The position numbers and the translations under genes were made by a program. The notes below the pieces were generated by a model. The model did not search any database. It was not told the origin of the DNA and saw only the letters and a list, made by a program, of their open reading frames with translations. A stretch of DNA of 56,420 bases, taken from contig CACJIM010000008.1 of assembly GCA_902593475.1 (NCBI GenBank), forward strand, positions 1 to 56,420, in the 5' to 3' direction. The DNA is from an uncultured Candidatus Actinomarina sp. GTDB lineage: Bacteria; Actinomycetota; Acidimicrobiia; Actinomarinales; Actinomarinaceae. Shown here in pieces: positions 47,540-56,420 of the stretch (its first letter is position 1; the number at the start of each line of letters is the position of its first letter).

Positions 47540-48428
47540 TTTGCAATATCCTATTAGCTAGATTTTTTGAGTCATTTTCATTTCTAAAAATAATTTGGTC
47601 TTCAAAGACGTTTGAAGAGTTGTCAGAATCTCCATGATGAACATAAAATTTATTAACTCGATTTCTATAATATTTTTTTAATCCCTGAATATCTGGCTCG
47701 TATCCCATATCAATAAAATTTTGAACGGAAGGACCTTTAAGAGCTTTTTTACCTACAAACGGACTAATAGCAATAACATTATTATGATCTTGTATCGATT
47801 GATTAATCCTACCTATGGAAAGGATAGGACCGATAGACAGGATTGGATTTGAGGGACCAACAATTAAAACATCACTTTGATTTATTAAGTCTATAACCTG
47901 ATTTGAGGACCTTGCTTTTCTTGACCCTTCATAGACAACTTTACTTAATCTTGGTTTTGCTTTTTTTTCAACAAAATAATTTTGAAAATTTAGCTTATCA
48001 CCATTTTTTGTAATAAGTTTTGTACTTACTTTATCATCAGACATCGGAAGAATTTTACATTTGATATTAAATTTGTTTTTTATTACCTCTGTAATTTCAG
48101 TAAGTTGTAAACCATCGTTTAACATTTGGTTTCTAAACAAATTAAGTGCCAGGTCTTTGTCGCCTATCATAAAATTCAAGTTATAAAACTTTTTTAATTC
48201 GTCATTTACTGTGAATTTATCATTCAGGATACCCCAACCAAGTTTCCCTTCTATGTTTGCTAAACCATAAATTACAGAATCAATGTCAGGCGAAAGAGCT
48301 ACTCCATGTATGTATTCATCATCACCAGTATTAACGATGATTGATAAGTCAAGATTTCTTAATTTGCTTAACCCCTTCGCAAATTTAGCACCACCAACGC
48401 CTCCACTTAAATAAACAACTTTTTTCAT
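47532..48428 (-). CDS. cofD: 2-phospho-L-lactate transferase (CofD/FbiA)
   Basis: VVYLSGGVGGAKFAKGLSKL; IVNTGDDEYIHGVALSPDIDSVIYGLA; VGPSNPILSIGPIL. Confidence 0.94.
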   Translation of the reverse strand: MKKVVYLSGGVGGAKFAKGLSKLRNLDLSIIVNTGDDEYIHGVALSPDIDSVIYGLANIEGKLGWGILNDKFTVNDELKKFYNLNFMIGDKDLALNLFRNQMLNDGLQLTEITEVIKNKFNIKCKILPMSDDKVSTKLITKNGDKLNFQNYFVEKKAKPRLSKVVYEGSRKARSSNQVIDLINQSDVLIVGPSNPILSIGPILSIGRINQSIQDHNNVIAISPFVGKKALKGPSVQNFIDMGYEPDIQGLKKYYRNRVNKFYVHHGDSDNSSNVFEDQIIFRNENDSKNLANRILQNE

Positions 48429-48460
48429 GTATAAGAACCTTAAATATTTGACCTTTCAAC

Positions 48461-48466
48461 TAACAT
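48461..48466 (+). promoter_or_regulatory. -10 box TAACAT, leaderless spacing to 82-aa Cys protein
   Basis: -13 to -8 from ATG 48474. Confidence 0.6.
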
Positions 48467-48473
48467 TTTAGTA

Positions 48474-48722
48474 ATGATAGACAAAGATATTCTAGATGGA
48501 TTATCAGAACTTGATGAAGCAGATTTAAAGAGAATAAAATTATTGGTGGACAATAAGTTAAAAATTGAATCTGATGTAAAAGTTTCTTATAGAACAAAAT
48601 CAATAAAGTGTGGAAAAGAGTCATGCAATTCCTGTCCACATGGTCCATATTGGTATGCAGAATGGACTGAGGCAGGAAAAAGAAAAACCAAATATTTAGG
48701 TAAAAATTTAACCGATGCTTAA
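48474..48722 (+). CDS. small Cys-containing conserved protein (CGKESCNSCPHGPYWYAEW)
   Basis: 82-aa ORF with CxxxxCxxCPHGPYWY motif; TANNNT box upstream. Confidence 0.65.
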   Translation: MIDKDILDGLSELDEADLKRIKLLVDNKLKIESDVKVSYRTKSIKCGKESCNSCPHGPYWYAEWTEAGKRKTKYLGKNLTDA

Positions 48723-50889
48723 AAATAATCTTTTTATAAAAGTTGCCCTAGGTTCTTTGTTGTTAGTATTTTTGCGAATTGAACTAGTTTTTTCTGATTT
48801 GCTTCCAACTGGTGGGGATATGGGTGCACATATTGTACCGACTAAGTTTTTTGTTACTGAGCTATTTAATAATTTTAAATTAAGTGGATGGTCACAGGAC
48901 TGGTTTGCCGGCTATCCGGTTTACTACTTTTATTTTCCACTTCCTCCGATCATTACAAGTTTGTTAAGTTTTTTATTTCCATTTTCTATTTCTTTTAAAT
49001 CCATGGTTCTGATTTCACAAGTTTTACTAGTAATTTCTATTGAAATGCTGATGCGAAAGAATTCAAAACAATTTTCTTTTTACGGATTTGGGGTTGGATT
49101 ACTTTATTTGCTTACTGAGTCTTTCACAATCTTTGGAGGAAATTTAGCTTCATCACTTGCAGGCCAGTATTCATTTACTTACTCCATTGCTTTTGCAAAT
49201 TTATCAATATTTTATTTGTGTAAGTCAAACCATAGATATTCCACGGAAATTGCTTCTTTACTTTTTGGCCTATCGGTGCTTTCCCATCTAATCCCTTTCA
49301 TGATTTATTTGCCAATATTTGCTTATTATTTCTTGAAAAGTGATGCAAAAATTAATGTAAAAATTTCAGCCTTTTTATTTTTCTTGTTTATCGCCATGAG
49401 ATTTTCAATTTCATTATTTTTAAATTTAGAATTTACTACAAACATGACATATACTCCTTACACCCAGCTTTCAGATTTAGTAAAATCTGATATACTCCCA
49501 TTTGCTCTAGGTGCAATTATTTATGTAATTTCAAGTGGTGGCAGAACCACTTTAAAGGCAGTCGCTGGATTTGAATTATATTTGGTTGCAATCGCAATAT
49601 TTTTATTTTTTTATGGACCCGAAAGTGCTCTTTGGAATGGCAGGATTGTTCCATTTTTTAATTTAGGTATCATATTTTTGTTTTTTAATTTATTACATTT
49701 TGATATTAAGAATTTAACAAAAAAAATACAGGGTAAATATCCTTTCATTATATTTATTTTGTTTATCAATTCTTACTTAATGTATTTGTATTATTCCAAA
49801 TGGGAAAACACTTATTCAACAACAACAATAAGCATAATTTTAATTATTTTGTTTATGTTTTTAATTTCAATAAACTCTGAAAAATTTTTAATTTATACAA
49901 CCCTTGTGTCTCTAACTTTTGGAACTTTAAGCTACTTGCCACACTGGTTGAATTGGAATTTTAGTGGTTATGAAAGCAAAAATAACTGGTCAGACATTAC
50001 AACTCTTTATGAAGGTTTAGATACACTTGAGCCAGGTAGAATTATATGGGAACCAAATTCTGATTTAAATAAATATGGTACCCCTATGGTATTGATGACA
50101 ATCCCTATGTTTACAGATCACCAAAGTGTTGAAGGTTTATATTTTGATTCAAGTATAACTACTCCATATCATTTTTTAACGGTTTCTGGACTTGCTGAAA
50201 GACCTTCCAATCCAGTTGGTGGGTTAACTTATATCAACGGTGAATTCGATAAAGGTTTTAGATTAATGGAAGAACTGGGTGTAGATTATTTTATTGCATA
50301 CACATCCTCAATCAAAGATAAAGCTAATGAAAGTGAAAATTTTAACTTTTTATTCTCTAATGAAGTTTTCAATGTCTATTCAATAAACACCAAAAAAGTT
50401 GAGTTAGTTGAAGACAACTTACACATATTTGAAAGTCCAGGTTTTTTTGATCGACTTAAGAATGCAGTTTTAAGAGAAGGTAGTGAACAAAGCTTCTTTG
50501 AATCTGCATATAAGAGCTTTAAAGATGAACTAAATCATAAAATAATTGAAAACTATGATGAGAGCTTGGCTGTTCAAAGTGAGAGTAATGCTGATCTTTT
50601 AATAAGTAATTTAAATATTCAAAACGAATTGATTACTTTTAAAACAAATAAACCTAATCAACTACATTTAATTAAAGTTTCTTATTTTCCAAATTGGAAA
50701 ATTAAAAATGGCTATGGACCCTTTAGAATTTCACCATCATTTATGGCAGTTGTTCCAAAAGATGAATATGTGGAAATCAGATTTGAGTCAAGTAATGTTG
50801 AAAAAGCTCTAAATTTATTATCGATTTTGACTTTATTTGGTGCTTTGCTTATGACTTACAAGTATAAAAAAAGATCTAATAATGTTTAA
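48715..50889 (+). CDS. large multi-TM membrane protein, GT-C / 6-PTPS-related type
   Basis: Multi-TM; TGGDMGAHIVPTKFFVTEL...GWSQDWFAGYPVYYFYFPLPP. Confidence 0.7.
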   Translation: MLKNNLFIKVALGSLLLVFLRIELVFSDLLPTGGDMGAHIVPTKFFVTELFNNFKLSGWSQDWFAGYPVYYFYFPLPPIITSLLSFLFPFSISFKSMVLISQVLLVISIEMLMRKNSKQFSFYGFGVGLLYLLTESFTIFGGNLASSLAGQYSFTYSIAFANLSIFYLCKSNHRYSTEIASLLFGLSVLSHLIPFMIYLPIFAYYFLKSDAKINVKISAFLFFLFIAMRFSISLFLNLEFTTNMTYTPYTQLSDLVKSDILPFALGAIIYVISSGGRTTLKAVAGFELYLVAIAIFLFFYGPESALWNGRIVPFFNLGIIFLFFNLLHFDIKNLTKKIQGKYPFIIFILFINSYLMYLYYSKWENTYSTTTISIILIILFMFLISINSEKFLIYTTLVSLTFGTLSYLPHWLNWNFSGYESKNNWSDITTLYEGLDTLEPGRIIWEPNSDLNKYGTPMVLMTIPMFTDHQSVEGLYFDSSITTPYHFLTVSGLAERPSNPVGGLTYINGEFDKGFRLMEELGVDYFIAYTSSIKDKANESENFNFLFSNEVFNVYSINTKKVELVEDNLHIFESPGFFDRLKNAVLREGSEQSFFESAYKSFKDELNHKIIENYDESLAVQSESNADLLISNLNIQNELITFKTNKPNQLHLIKVSYFPNWKIKNGYGPFRISPSFMAVVPKDEYVEIRFESSNVEKALNLLSILTLFGALLMTYKYKKRSNNV

Positions 50890-51346
50890 CAAGTTAAAAT
50901 CGCTTAAAATTTTTCAAAGTGACACTTCAATAATGCAGCTTGTTAGAACTTATATTGTTGGTGCCATAAATTTGTTGCTTGGTTTAACTTTGACATATTT
51001 ATTTCAATTTTTTGTACTTACTTTTATTGAATTTCCACTAAGAACTTATGTAACTAATGTACTTGGGTTTTTTATTGGTGTAGTTATTTCATACTATTTA
51101 TCCAGAAGAATAATTTTTAAATTTAGTTTTTTTGGAGGAAAGTTAAAAGAGTTTTTGAATTTTACTTACACTAACTTAATAAGTTTATTTGCTCCAAATC
51201 TTATTTGGTTCATAATTAATTTTATCAACGATACTTTACAGAAAGATGAACTCTGGTTTCTTGTAATTACAATTCTTATAAATGGAGCAATACTTCCAAT
51301 CAAATATTTGATTTATAAATTTTTTGTTTTTAAAGATTCTTTATAA
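50882..51346 (+). CDS. GtrA family membrane protein
   Basis: Four-TM GtrA-like sequence; between glycosyltransferase genes. Confidence 0.75.
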   Translation: MFNKLKSLKIFQSDTSIMQLVRTYIVGAINLLLGLTLTYLFQFFVLTFIEFPLRTYVTNVLGFFIGVVISYYLSRRIIFKFSFFGGKLKEFLNFTYTNLISLFAPNLIWFIINFINDTLQKDELWFLVITILINGAILPIKYLIYKFFVFKDSL

Positions 51347-52048
51347 AAAATAACTCTTAACTTAATTAAGCTCTTTATTGTTCTTGGGATTCTTTTATAA
51401 ATCAAAGACACGCTAGGTCTAATTTCATTTACTTTCGCAGGTATCTCTTTTATTTTGCCTCCGTCTTTTTCTATTCTTATTAATAATTCTGTATCAAAAA
51501 TGTCTTGTGTCGAAACAACTTTTGGAAGAAATTTTATAATTTCTGTTTTTTTAATTGCCTTCATTCCATGAGTGTCACTTAGTTTTGTTCCAAAAAGAGT
51601 TTTTAAAAGAATTACAAAAAAAATTAGTAGCTAATCTTCTAATTAACCTTCGACCATCTTCAGAAGACCCAAGTCTTTTGGAAGCTGTCATAGAGGAATA
51701 TTTGCTATCAAGCATTAAAGCTTCACGTAAAAAAGATTCTGAATAATAATCAATATCAAATGAAATAACTAAATCATTTTTTGCTAATTCAAATCCAGCT
51801 TTTAATGCATTTCCGTAGTTTGGTTCTGGATTGGATATAATTTTAATCTCTGAATATTTATTAATTAACTCATCAGCAATTTTTTTTGTATTATCAGTAG
51901 ATCCATTTTCTGAAAAAATAATTTCAAAATCTACCCCCATACTTTTACATAATGAAAATATTGCATTGGTAGATTCTTCTAGTATTTCCTCTTCGTTGTA
52001 AATAGGTATTACAATTGAAAAATTCTTATAGTTAAACTTTGATTCCAT
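51313..52048 (-). pseudogene. family 2 glycosyltransferase, split by a 1-nt frameshift at a T8 tract
   Basis: Two adjacent ORFs (51575..52051 and 51313..51564) are N- and C-terminal parts; removing one T from T8 (51616..51623) gives LATNFFVILLKTLFGTKLSDTHGMKAI continuous. Confidence 0.88.
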
Positions 52049-52055
52049 CAAGAGT

Positions 52056-52061
52056 ACAATA
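52056..52061 (-). promoter_or_regulatory. -10 box TATTGT, leaderless spacing to GT2 gene
   Basis: -13 to -8 from ATG 52048; overlaps plus-strand TACAAT (52055..52060) of manB. Confidence 0.55.
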
Positions 52062-52069
52062 ATTGGGTA

Positions 52070-53401
52070 ATGAGTAATAATCTAGATGTTATTTTTAAAT
52101 CCTATGACATTAGAGGTATCTTTGGGGACACTCTATCTTTGCAAGATGCTTACAAAATTGGATATTCTTTTGCAGAATTTGTTGATTCAGAAACAATTTT
52201 AATTGGTCATGATGGTCGTTTATCCAATATTGAAATGTTAAACGCAGTTGCATCTGGTATGTCTAACAGTGGTAAATCTGTTTTGTATGTTGGTCTTGTT
52301 CCAACAGATGTTGTTTATTCTTTATCGGGACTACTTGAATTACCTGGAGTAATAATCACTGCTTCTCACAACCCCAAAGAATATAATGGATTGAAACTTT
52401 GCAACTCAGGAGCAGTACCAATTGGAGAGCATTCAGGTCTTACAGAAATAAAAAACAATATCAAAAATATAAATGTCGGTGTAATAAGCGATTTACATTT
52501 AGAAACAAACAATGAACTGGACTTATATTTTGAACATATACAGAAATTAGTAAAACCAGAAAAAGTAAATAGTCAAATAAAATTTGGAGTAGATGGTGGC
52601 AATGGAGCAATAGGTTCGATATTTGAGGATTTATTAACAATTTATAACTTTGATTGCGAAAAGCTTTATATGGAAGTTGATGGAAATTTCCCAAATCATC
52701 CTGCTGATCCATCAAATTTAGAAAATTTGAAAGAAATTATAAAAATAGTTCAAGAAAAAAAATTAGATTTTGGGGTAGCTTTTGATGGAGATGCCGACAG
52801 AGCAGTCTTTATTGATGATACTGGAAAAGTTATATCCGGAAGTATGATGACAACATTAATTGCAGAATATTTATCTGAAAAAAAAGATAATTTGAAAGTT
52901 GTGTATAACGTTAATGTTTCACCGCATGCTTTATCAATACTTGATTCAAAAAATATTTCTCTCTTTAGGTGCAAAGTGGGTCACTCAAATATAAAAGCAA
53001 TGATGAAAGAACTTGAAGCAGATTTTGGTGGTGAACATAGTGCTCATTTTTATTATAAAGATAATTTTTTTGCTGATTCCGCAATACTCACTCTCTTAAT
53101 GTTTATGACTATTATTTCTGAGAGAGGAGAGAAAGTTAGTAGTATGTTTGATAAGTATAATTTTCCTCCATCATCTGGAGAAATTAATTTTGTAGTTGAA
53201 GATGTAGAAAGCTCTTTGGGGAATATAAAAACTGTTTTTGATGGTGATTTTGATGAACTTGATGGTCTTTCTTATTTTGATGAAAACTTTTGGTTTAATG
53301 TGAGAGGCTCAAATACAGAACCTAAATTAAGAGTAAATATTGAAGCTACTTCTCAAAAAACACTTGATGAAGTTTTAGAGAAAATTTCAACTAACATATA
53401 G
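52070..53401 (+). CDS. manB: phosphomannomutase/phosphoglucomutase
   Basis: SYDIRGIFGDT; ITASHNPKEYNGLK; GVAFDGDADR; RGSNTEPKLRVN. Confidence 0.94.
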   Translation: MSNNLDVIFKSYDIRGIFGDTLSLQDAYKIGYSFAEFVDSETILIGHDGRLSNIEMLNAVASGMSNSGKSVLYVGLVPTDVVYSLSGLLELPGVIITASHNPKEYNGLKLCNSGAVPIGEHSGLTEIKNNIKNINVGVISDLHLETNNELDLYFEHIQKLVKPEKVNSQIKFGVDGGNGAIGSIFEDLLTIYNFDCEKLYMEVDGNFPNHPADPSNLENLKEIIKIVQEKKLDFGVAFDGDADRAVFIDDTGKVISGSMMTTLIAEYLSEKKDNLKVVYNVNVSPHALSILDSKNISLFRCKVGHSNIKAMMKELEADFGGEHSAHFYYKDNFFADSAILTLLMFMTIISERGEKVSSMFDKYNFPPSSGEINFVVEDVESSLGNIKTVFDGDFDELDGLSYFDENFWFNVRGSNTEPKLRVNIEATSQKTLDEVLEKISTNI

Positions 53402-53407
53402 GTAATA

Positions 53408-54403
53408 ATGATTGAACACATACTTGATTTAGGTAATCAATTAAAAAAAGATTTAGAAACTTCAACAGATTTTATAGTGGATTCCTACAGTGATTTATTA
53501 ATTGTTGGAATGGGTGGTTCAGGAGTTGCGGGGGATGTTTTAAAGCTTATTTTAAATGAAACTAGTCATATAAATGTTGAAGTTAGAAAAGCTTATGGAA
53601 TCCCAGAAGTAGTTGCTGACAGAAGACCAAAGTGTCTTTTTATTTCATACTCAGGAAATACAGAAGAGACTGTTGAAGCTGTAAATGATGCAATTAAAAA
53701 TAAATTAGATTGGTCAGTAATTTCAAGTGGAGGACAATTACTAGAACTAGCAATAGAACATAAACGACCATTTGTTAAGGTACCATCAGGACTCCAACCC
53801 AGAGCAGCATTTGGATTTATGACAAAAGCTGTATTGCATTTTGCTTCACCTGATCAAGATAGAAAATATCTAGACATGTGTAATGAAGCTGGTGACTATT
53901 TAAATGAGGCTTTAGCAAACCAATCAGAAAACGAGTTATTATCACAAGCTTTACAAATCTCTAAAGAGATAAGCACTAAGACGTCTGTAATTTATGGAGG
54001 TACACCGTTAACATATTTAGTTGCTCAACGATGGAAGACACAAATTAACGAAAATGCAAAATCTAAAGCTTTTGTTGGATATATGCCTGAGGTGCATCAT
54101 AATGAAATTCTCTCCTGGGAAGCAAACAAAGTAGATTCAAAAAATAATTATCAGTTATTATTTTTAAGATCATCTAAAGAAAATTCTCAAATTAGTAAGA
54201 GATTTGAATTAACAAAAGAAATAATTGGTGATAAAGTTAATATCTCTGAAATTGAGAATATATCCTCAAAAAATATCGTTAGTAACCTATTTCATTTAAC
54301 ATTAATAGGTGATTTGGTAAGTGTTTATATGGCTGACAGTTCAAATATTGACCCATATGACATTACAGCAATTGAAAAATTAAAAAAGTTATTAGAGAGG
54401 TAA
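53408..54403 (+). CDS. bifunctional phosphoglucose/phosphomannose isomerase (SIS domain)
   Basis: VGMGGSGVAGDVLK; FISYSGNTEETVEAV; PEVHHNEILSWE. Confidence 0.9.
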   Translation: MIEHILDLGNQLKKDLETSTDFIVDSYSDLLIVGMGGSGVAGDVLKLILNETSHINVEVRKAYGIPEVVADRRPKCLFISYSGNTEETVEAVNDAIKNKLDWSVISSGGQLLELAIEHKRPFVKVPSGLQPRAAFGFMTKAVLHFASPDQDRKYLDMCNEAGDYLNEALANQSENELLSQALQISKEISTKTSVIYGGTPLTYLVAQRWKTQINENAKSKAFVGYMPEVHHNEILSWEANKVDSKNNYQLLFLRSSKENSQISKRFELTKEIIGDKVNISEIENISSKNIVSNLFHLTLIGDLVSVYMADSSNIDPYDITAIEKLKKLLER

Positions 54404-54410
54404 ACATATT

Positions 54411-55655
54411 ATGTCAACAATCAAAGATTCTAAATTAGCCACAGTTGGAAAAGATGAGGTTAAATGGGCCCAAAGGCAAATGCAAGTATTGGAAGATATA
54501 AAACTTGATTTTGAAAAAAGAAAACCCTTAGGTGGATTAAACATCGGTGCATGCATGCATGTCACTAAAGAAACTGCAAATTTAATGCTAACTCTACAAT
54601 CAGCAGGTGCAAATGTTGCATTGTGTGCTTCTAATCCTCTTTCTACTAAAGACTCAGTCGCAGCTTATCTTGCTGATAATGGCATAGAGGTTCATGCAAT
54701 ACATGGCGTAAGTAATGAGGATTTTTTCAAACATCTTAATTCTGTTTTAGACACTAAACCAGACATAACAATGGATGATGGAGCTGATTTAGTTTCTCTT
54801 CTTCATACTGATAGAGCTGATTTGCCTGTAATGGGCTCTATGGAGGAAACTACAACGGGAGTGATAAGGCTAAAATCAATGGAAAAAAATAATAAACTAA
54901 GGTTTCCCGTAGTTGCCGTGAATGATTCAGATACTAAACACTTATTTGATAACAGATTTGGTACTGGTCAAAGTGCTATGGATGGTGTTGTAAGGGCAAC
55001 AGATTTATTAATTGCAGGTCTAAATGTTGTAGTCATTGGATTTGGTGATTGTGGTAAAGGGGTTGCTGAGAGGGCATACGGAATGGGCGCTAAAGTTACA
55101 GTTGTAGAACCAAATTCGGTAAGGGCTTTAGAGGCTCTAATGCATGGCTATGAAGTAAAGAATAGTATTAATGCTGCAAAAATTGCCGATGTTATTGTGT
55201 CAGTTACCGGTAACATGCATGCATTAGATAAACAGCATTTTGATGTTATGAAAGATGGAGTGGCATTAGCAAATGCAGGCCATTTTGATGTTGAGATAAA
55301 TCTTGAAGCGCTTAAGAAAAATAGTTCAAGTGTTGACAGAGTGAGAGACCATGTTGAAAGCTATAAATATGGCGAAAAAGAAATATTAGTTCTTGCTGAA
55401 GGAAGGCTAGTAAACTTAGCTGCTGCAACAGGACACCCTGCATCAGTTATGGACATGTCTTTTGCAAATCAAGCTCTTGCAGCTGAGTGGATAAAAGATA
55501 ATTATAAAACTCTTGAATCAAAAGTATATACATTACCAAAAGAAGTGGATTTAAAAATAGCTGCAACTAAATTGGGACTCATGGGTGGTGAGTTAGAGGT
55601 CCTTACTGAGGAACAAATTAAATATCTTGACTCATGGGAGCACGGCACTAGCTAA
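54411..55655 (+). CDS. ahcY: adenosylhomocysteinase
   Basis: [44 protein letters not shown]. Confidence 0.97.
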   Translation: MSTIKDSKLATVGKDEVKWAQRQMQVLEDIKLDFEKRKPLGGLNIGACMHVTKETANLMLTLQSAGANVALCASNPLSTKDSVAAYLADNGIEVHAIHGVSNEDFFKHLNSVLDTKPDITMDDGADLVSLLHTDRADLPVMGSMEETTTGVIRLKSMEKNNKLRFPVVAVNDSDTKHLFDNRFGTGQSAMDGVVRATDLLIAGLNVVVIGFGDCGKGVAERAYGMGAKVTVVEPNSVRALEALMHGYEVKNSINAAKIADVIVSVTGNMHALDKQHFDVMKDGVALANAGHFDVEINLEALKKNSSSVDRVRDHVESYKYGEKEILVLAEGRLVNLAAATGHPASVMDMSFANQALAAEWIKDNYKTLESKVYTLPKEVDLKIAATKLGLMGGELEVLTEEQIKYLDSWEHGTS

Positions 55656-55657
55656 AT

Positions 55658-56420
55658 TTGAGTATATTTAAAAAAGTCTTATCTGTTGGAAGTGGAAAGC
55701 TTGCTTCAGAACTAAAGGATGTTGTTCATGCCATCAATGATAAAGAAAAAGAATTTGAATTATTTTCTGATGACGAGATTAAGGTAAACTTTCAAGGTTT
55801 ATCAAAAAAACTTAATAAAGATCCTCAAAGTATAGAAATAGAGGCTTTTGCTTATATTAGAGAAGCTGCAAAAAGAACACTTGGACAAAGACATTATGAT
55901 GTACAGCTTTTTGGAGGATTGGTCTTACTAAGAAATAAAATAGCCGAAATGAAAACAGGAGAAGGAAAAACTTTAGTTTCAACATTGCCCATTTCATTAA
56001 TGGCATTATTTAAAAAAGGAGTACATGTTGTCACTGTTAACGAGTATTTAGCAAAAAGAGATGCAGAGTGGATGAGTCCAATTTATAATTTTCTGGGACT
56101 TGAGGTGGGATTGATACACTCAAACCAAAACCCTGAAGAAAAAAATCAAGCATATAAAAAAGATATTACATATGGAACTAACAATGAATTTGGATTTGAT
56201 TACTTGAGGGATAACATGGCTATTTCTAGTGAACAGCTTGTTCAAGGAGAGTTATTCTATAGTGTAATTGACGAAGTCGATTCAATATTAGTTGATGAGG
56301 CAAGAACTCCATTAATCATCTCAGGCAAAGTTAGTGATTCCACAAAGTGGTATTCAGAATTTACAAAAATTGTAAAAGGAATGAAAAGAGATGTTCATTA
56401 TGAAATAGATGAAGCCAAAA
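55658..56420 (+). CDS. secA: preprotein translocase subunit SecA, N-terminal part (truncated by window end)
   Basis: TTG start; [66 protein letters not shown]. Confidence 0.96.
   Translation, partial: MSIFKKVLSVGSGKLASELKDVVHAINDKEKEFELFSDDEIKVNFQGLSKKLNKDPQSIEIEAFAYIREAAKRTLGQRHYDVQLFGGLVLLRNKIAEMKTGEGKTLVSTLPISLMALFKKGVHVVTVNEYLAKRDAEWMSPIYNFLGLEVGLIHSNQNPEEKNQAYKKDITYGTNNEFGFDYLRDNMAISSEQLVQGELFYSVIDEVDSILVDEARTPLIISGKVSDSTKWYSEFTKIVKGMKRDVHYEIDEAK

Noticed and set aside
51555-51746. 63-aa plus-strand ORF
   Set aside because: Antisense to the GT2 gene; explained by GT2 reading frame.
1-56420. CRISPR arrays, transposases, integrases, tRNA or rRNA genes
   Set aside because: No regularly spaced repeats, mobile-element ORFs, or tRNA-like cloverleaf sequence were seen in the few intergenic gaps; gene content is core metabolism.

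Overview
This is a 56.4 kb AT-rich, gene-dense chromosomal window. The gene content (F420 biosynthesis cofD/cofE, Rieske-containing suf operon, PASTA-domain PBP, many TTG starts) fits a streamlined marine actinobacterium; that lineage call is an inference. It is mostly housekeeping: two suf loci, fumC, rpiB, a complete pyr operon (pyrR-B-C-carA-carB-F-D-E) behind a BMP/ABC nucleoside-type transporter, a 2-oxoacid dehydrogenase/lipoylation operon, tkt, a SpoIID/PG-binding/SLH protein, pduO-type adenosyltransferase, pepA, a PBP, citrate synthase plus a PrpD homologue, sugar-nucleotide genes, cofE/cofD, GT genes, manB, PGI/PMI, ahcY and secA (partial). I found no mobile element, CRISPR array, rRNA, tRNA or defence island. 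The most notable signals are: (1) a PyrR-binding hexaloop hairpin abutting the pyrR Shine-Dalgarno; (2) TANNNT -10 boxes at -13/-12 to -8/-7 from 13 start codons, indicating widespread leaderless transcription and supporting an unlisted 28-aa membrane microprotein; (3) all eight convergent gene pairs overlap at their stop codons; (4) a LipB-LipA fusion protein; (5) a GT2 gene split by one nucleotide at a T8 tract; (6) very short PyrD-like and PyrE-like proteins; (7) two sufC paralogues in a split suf system.
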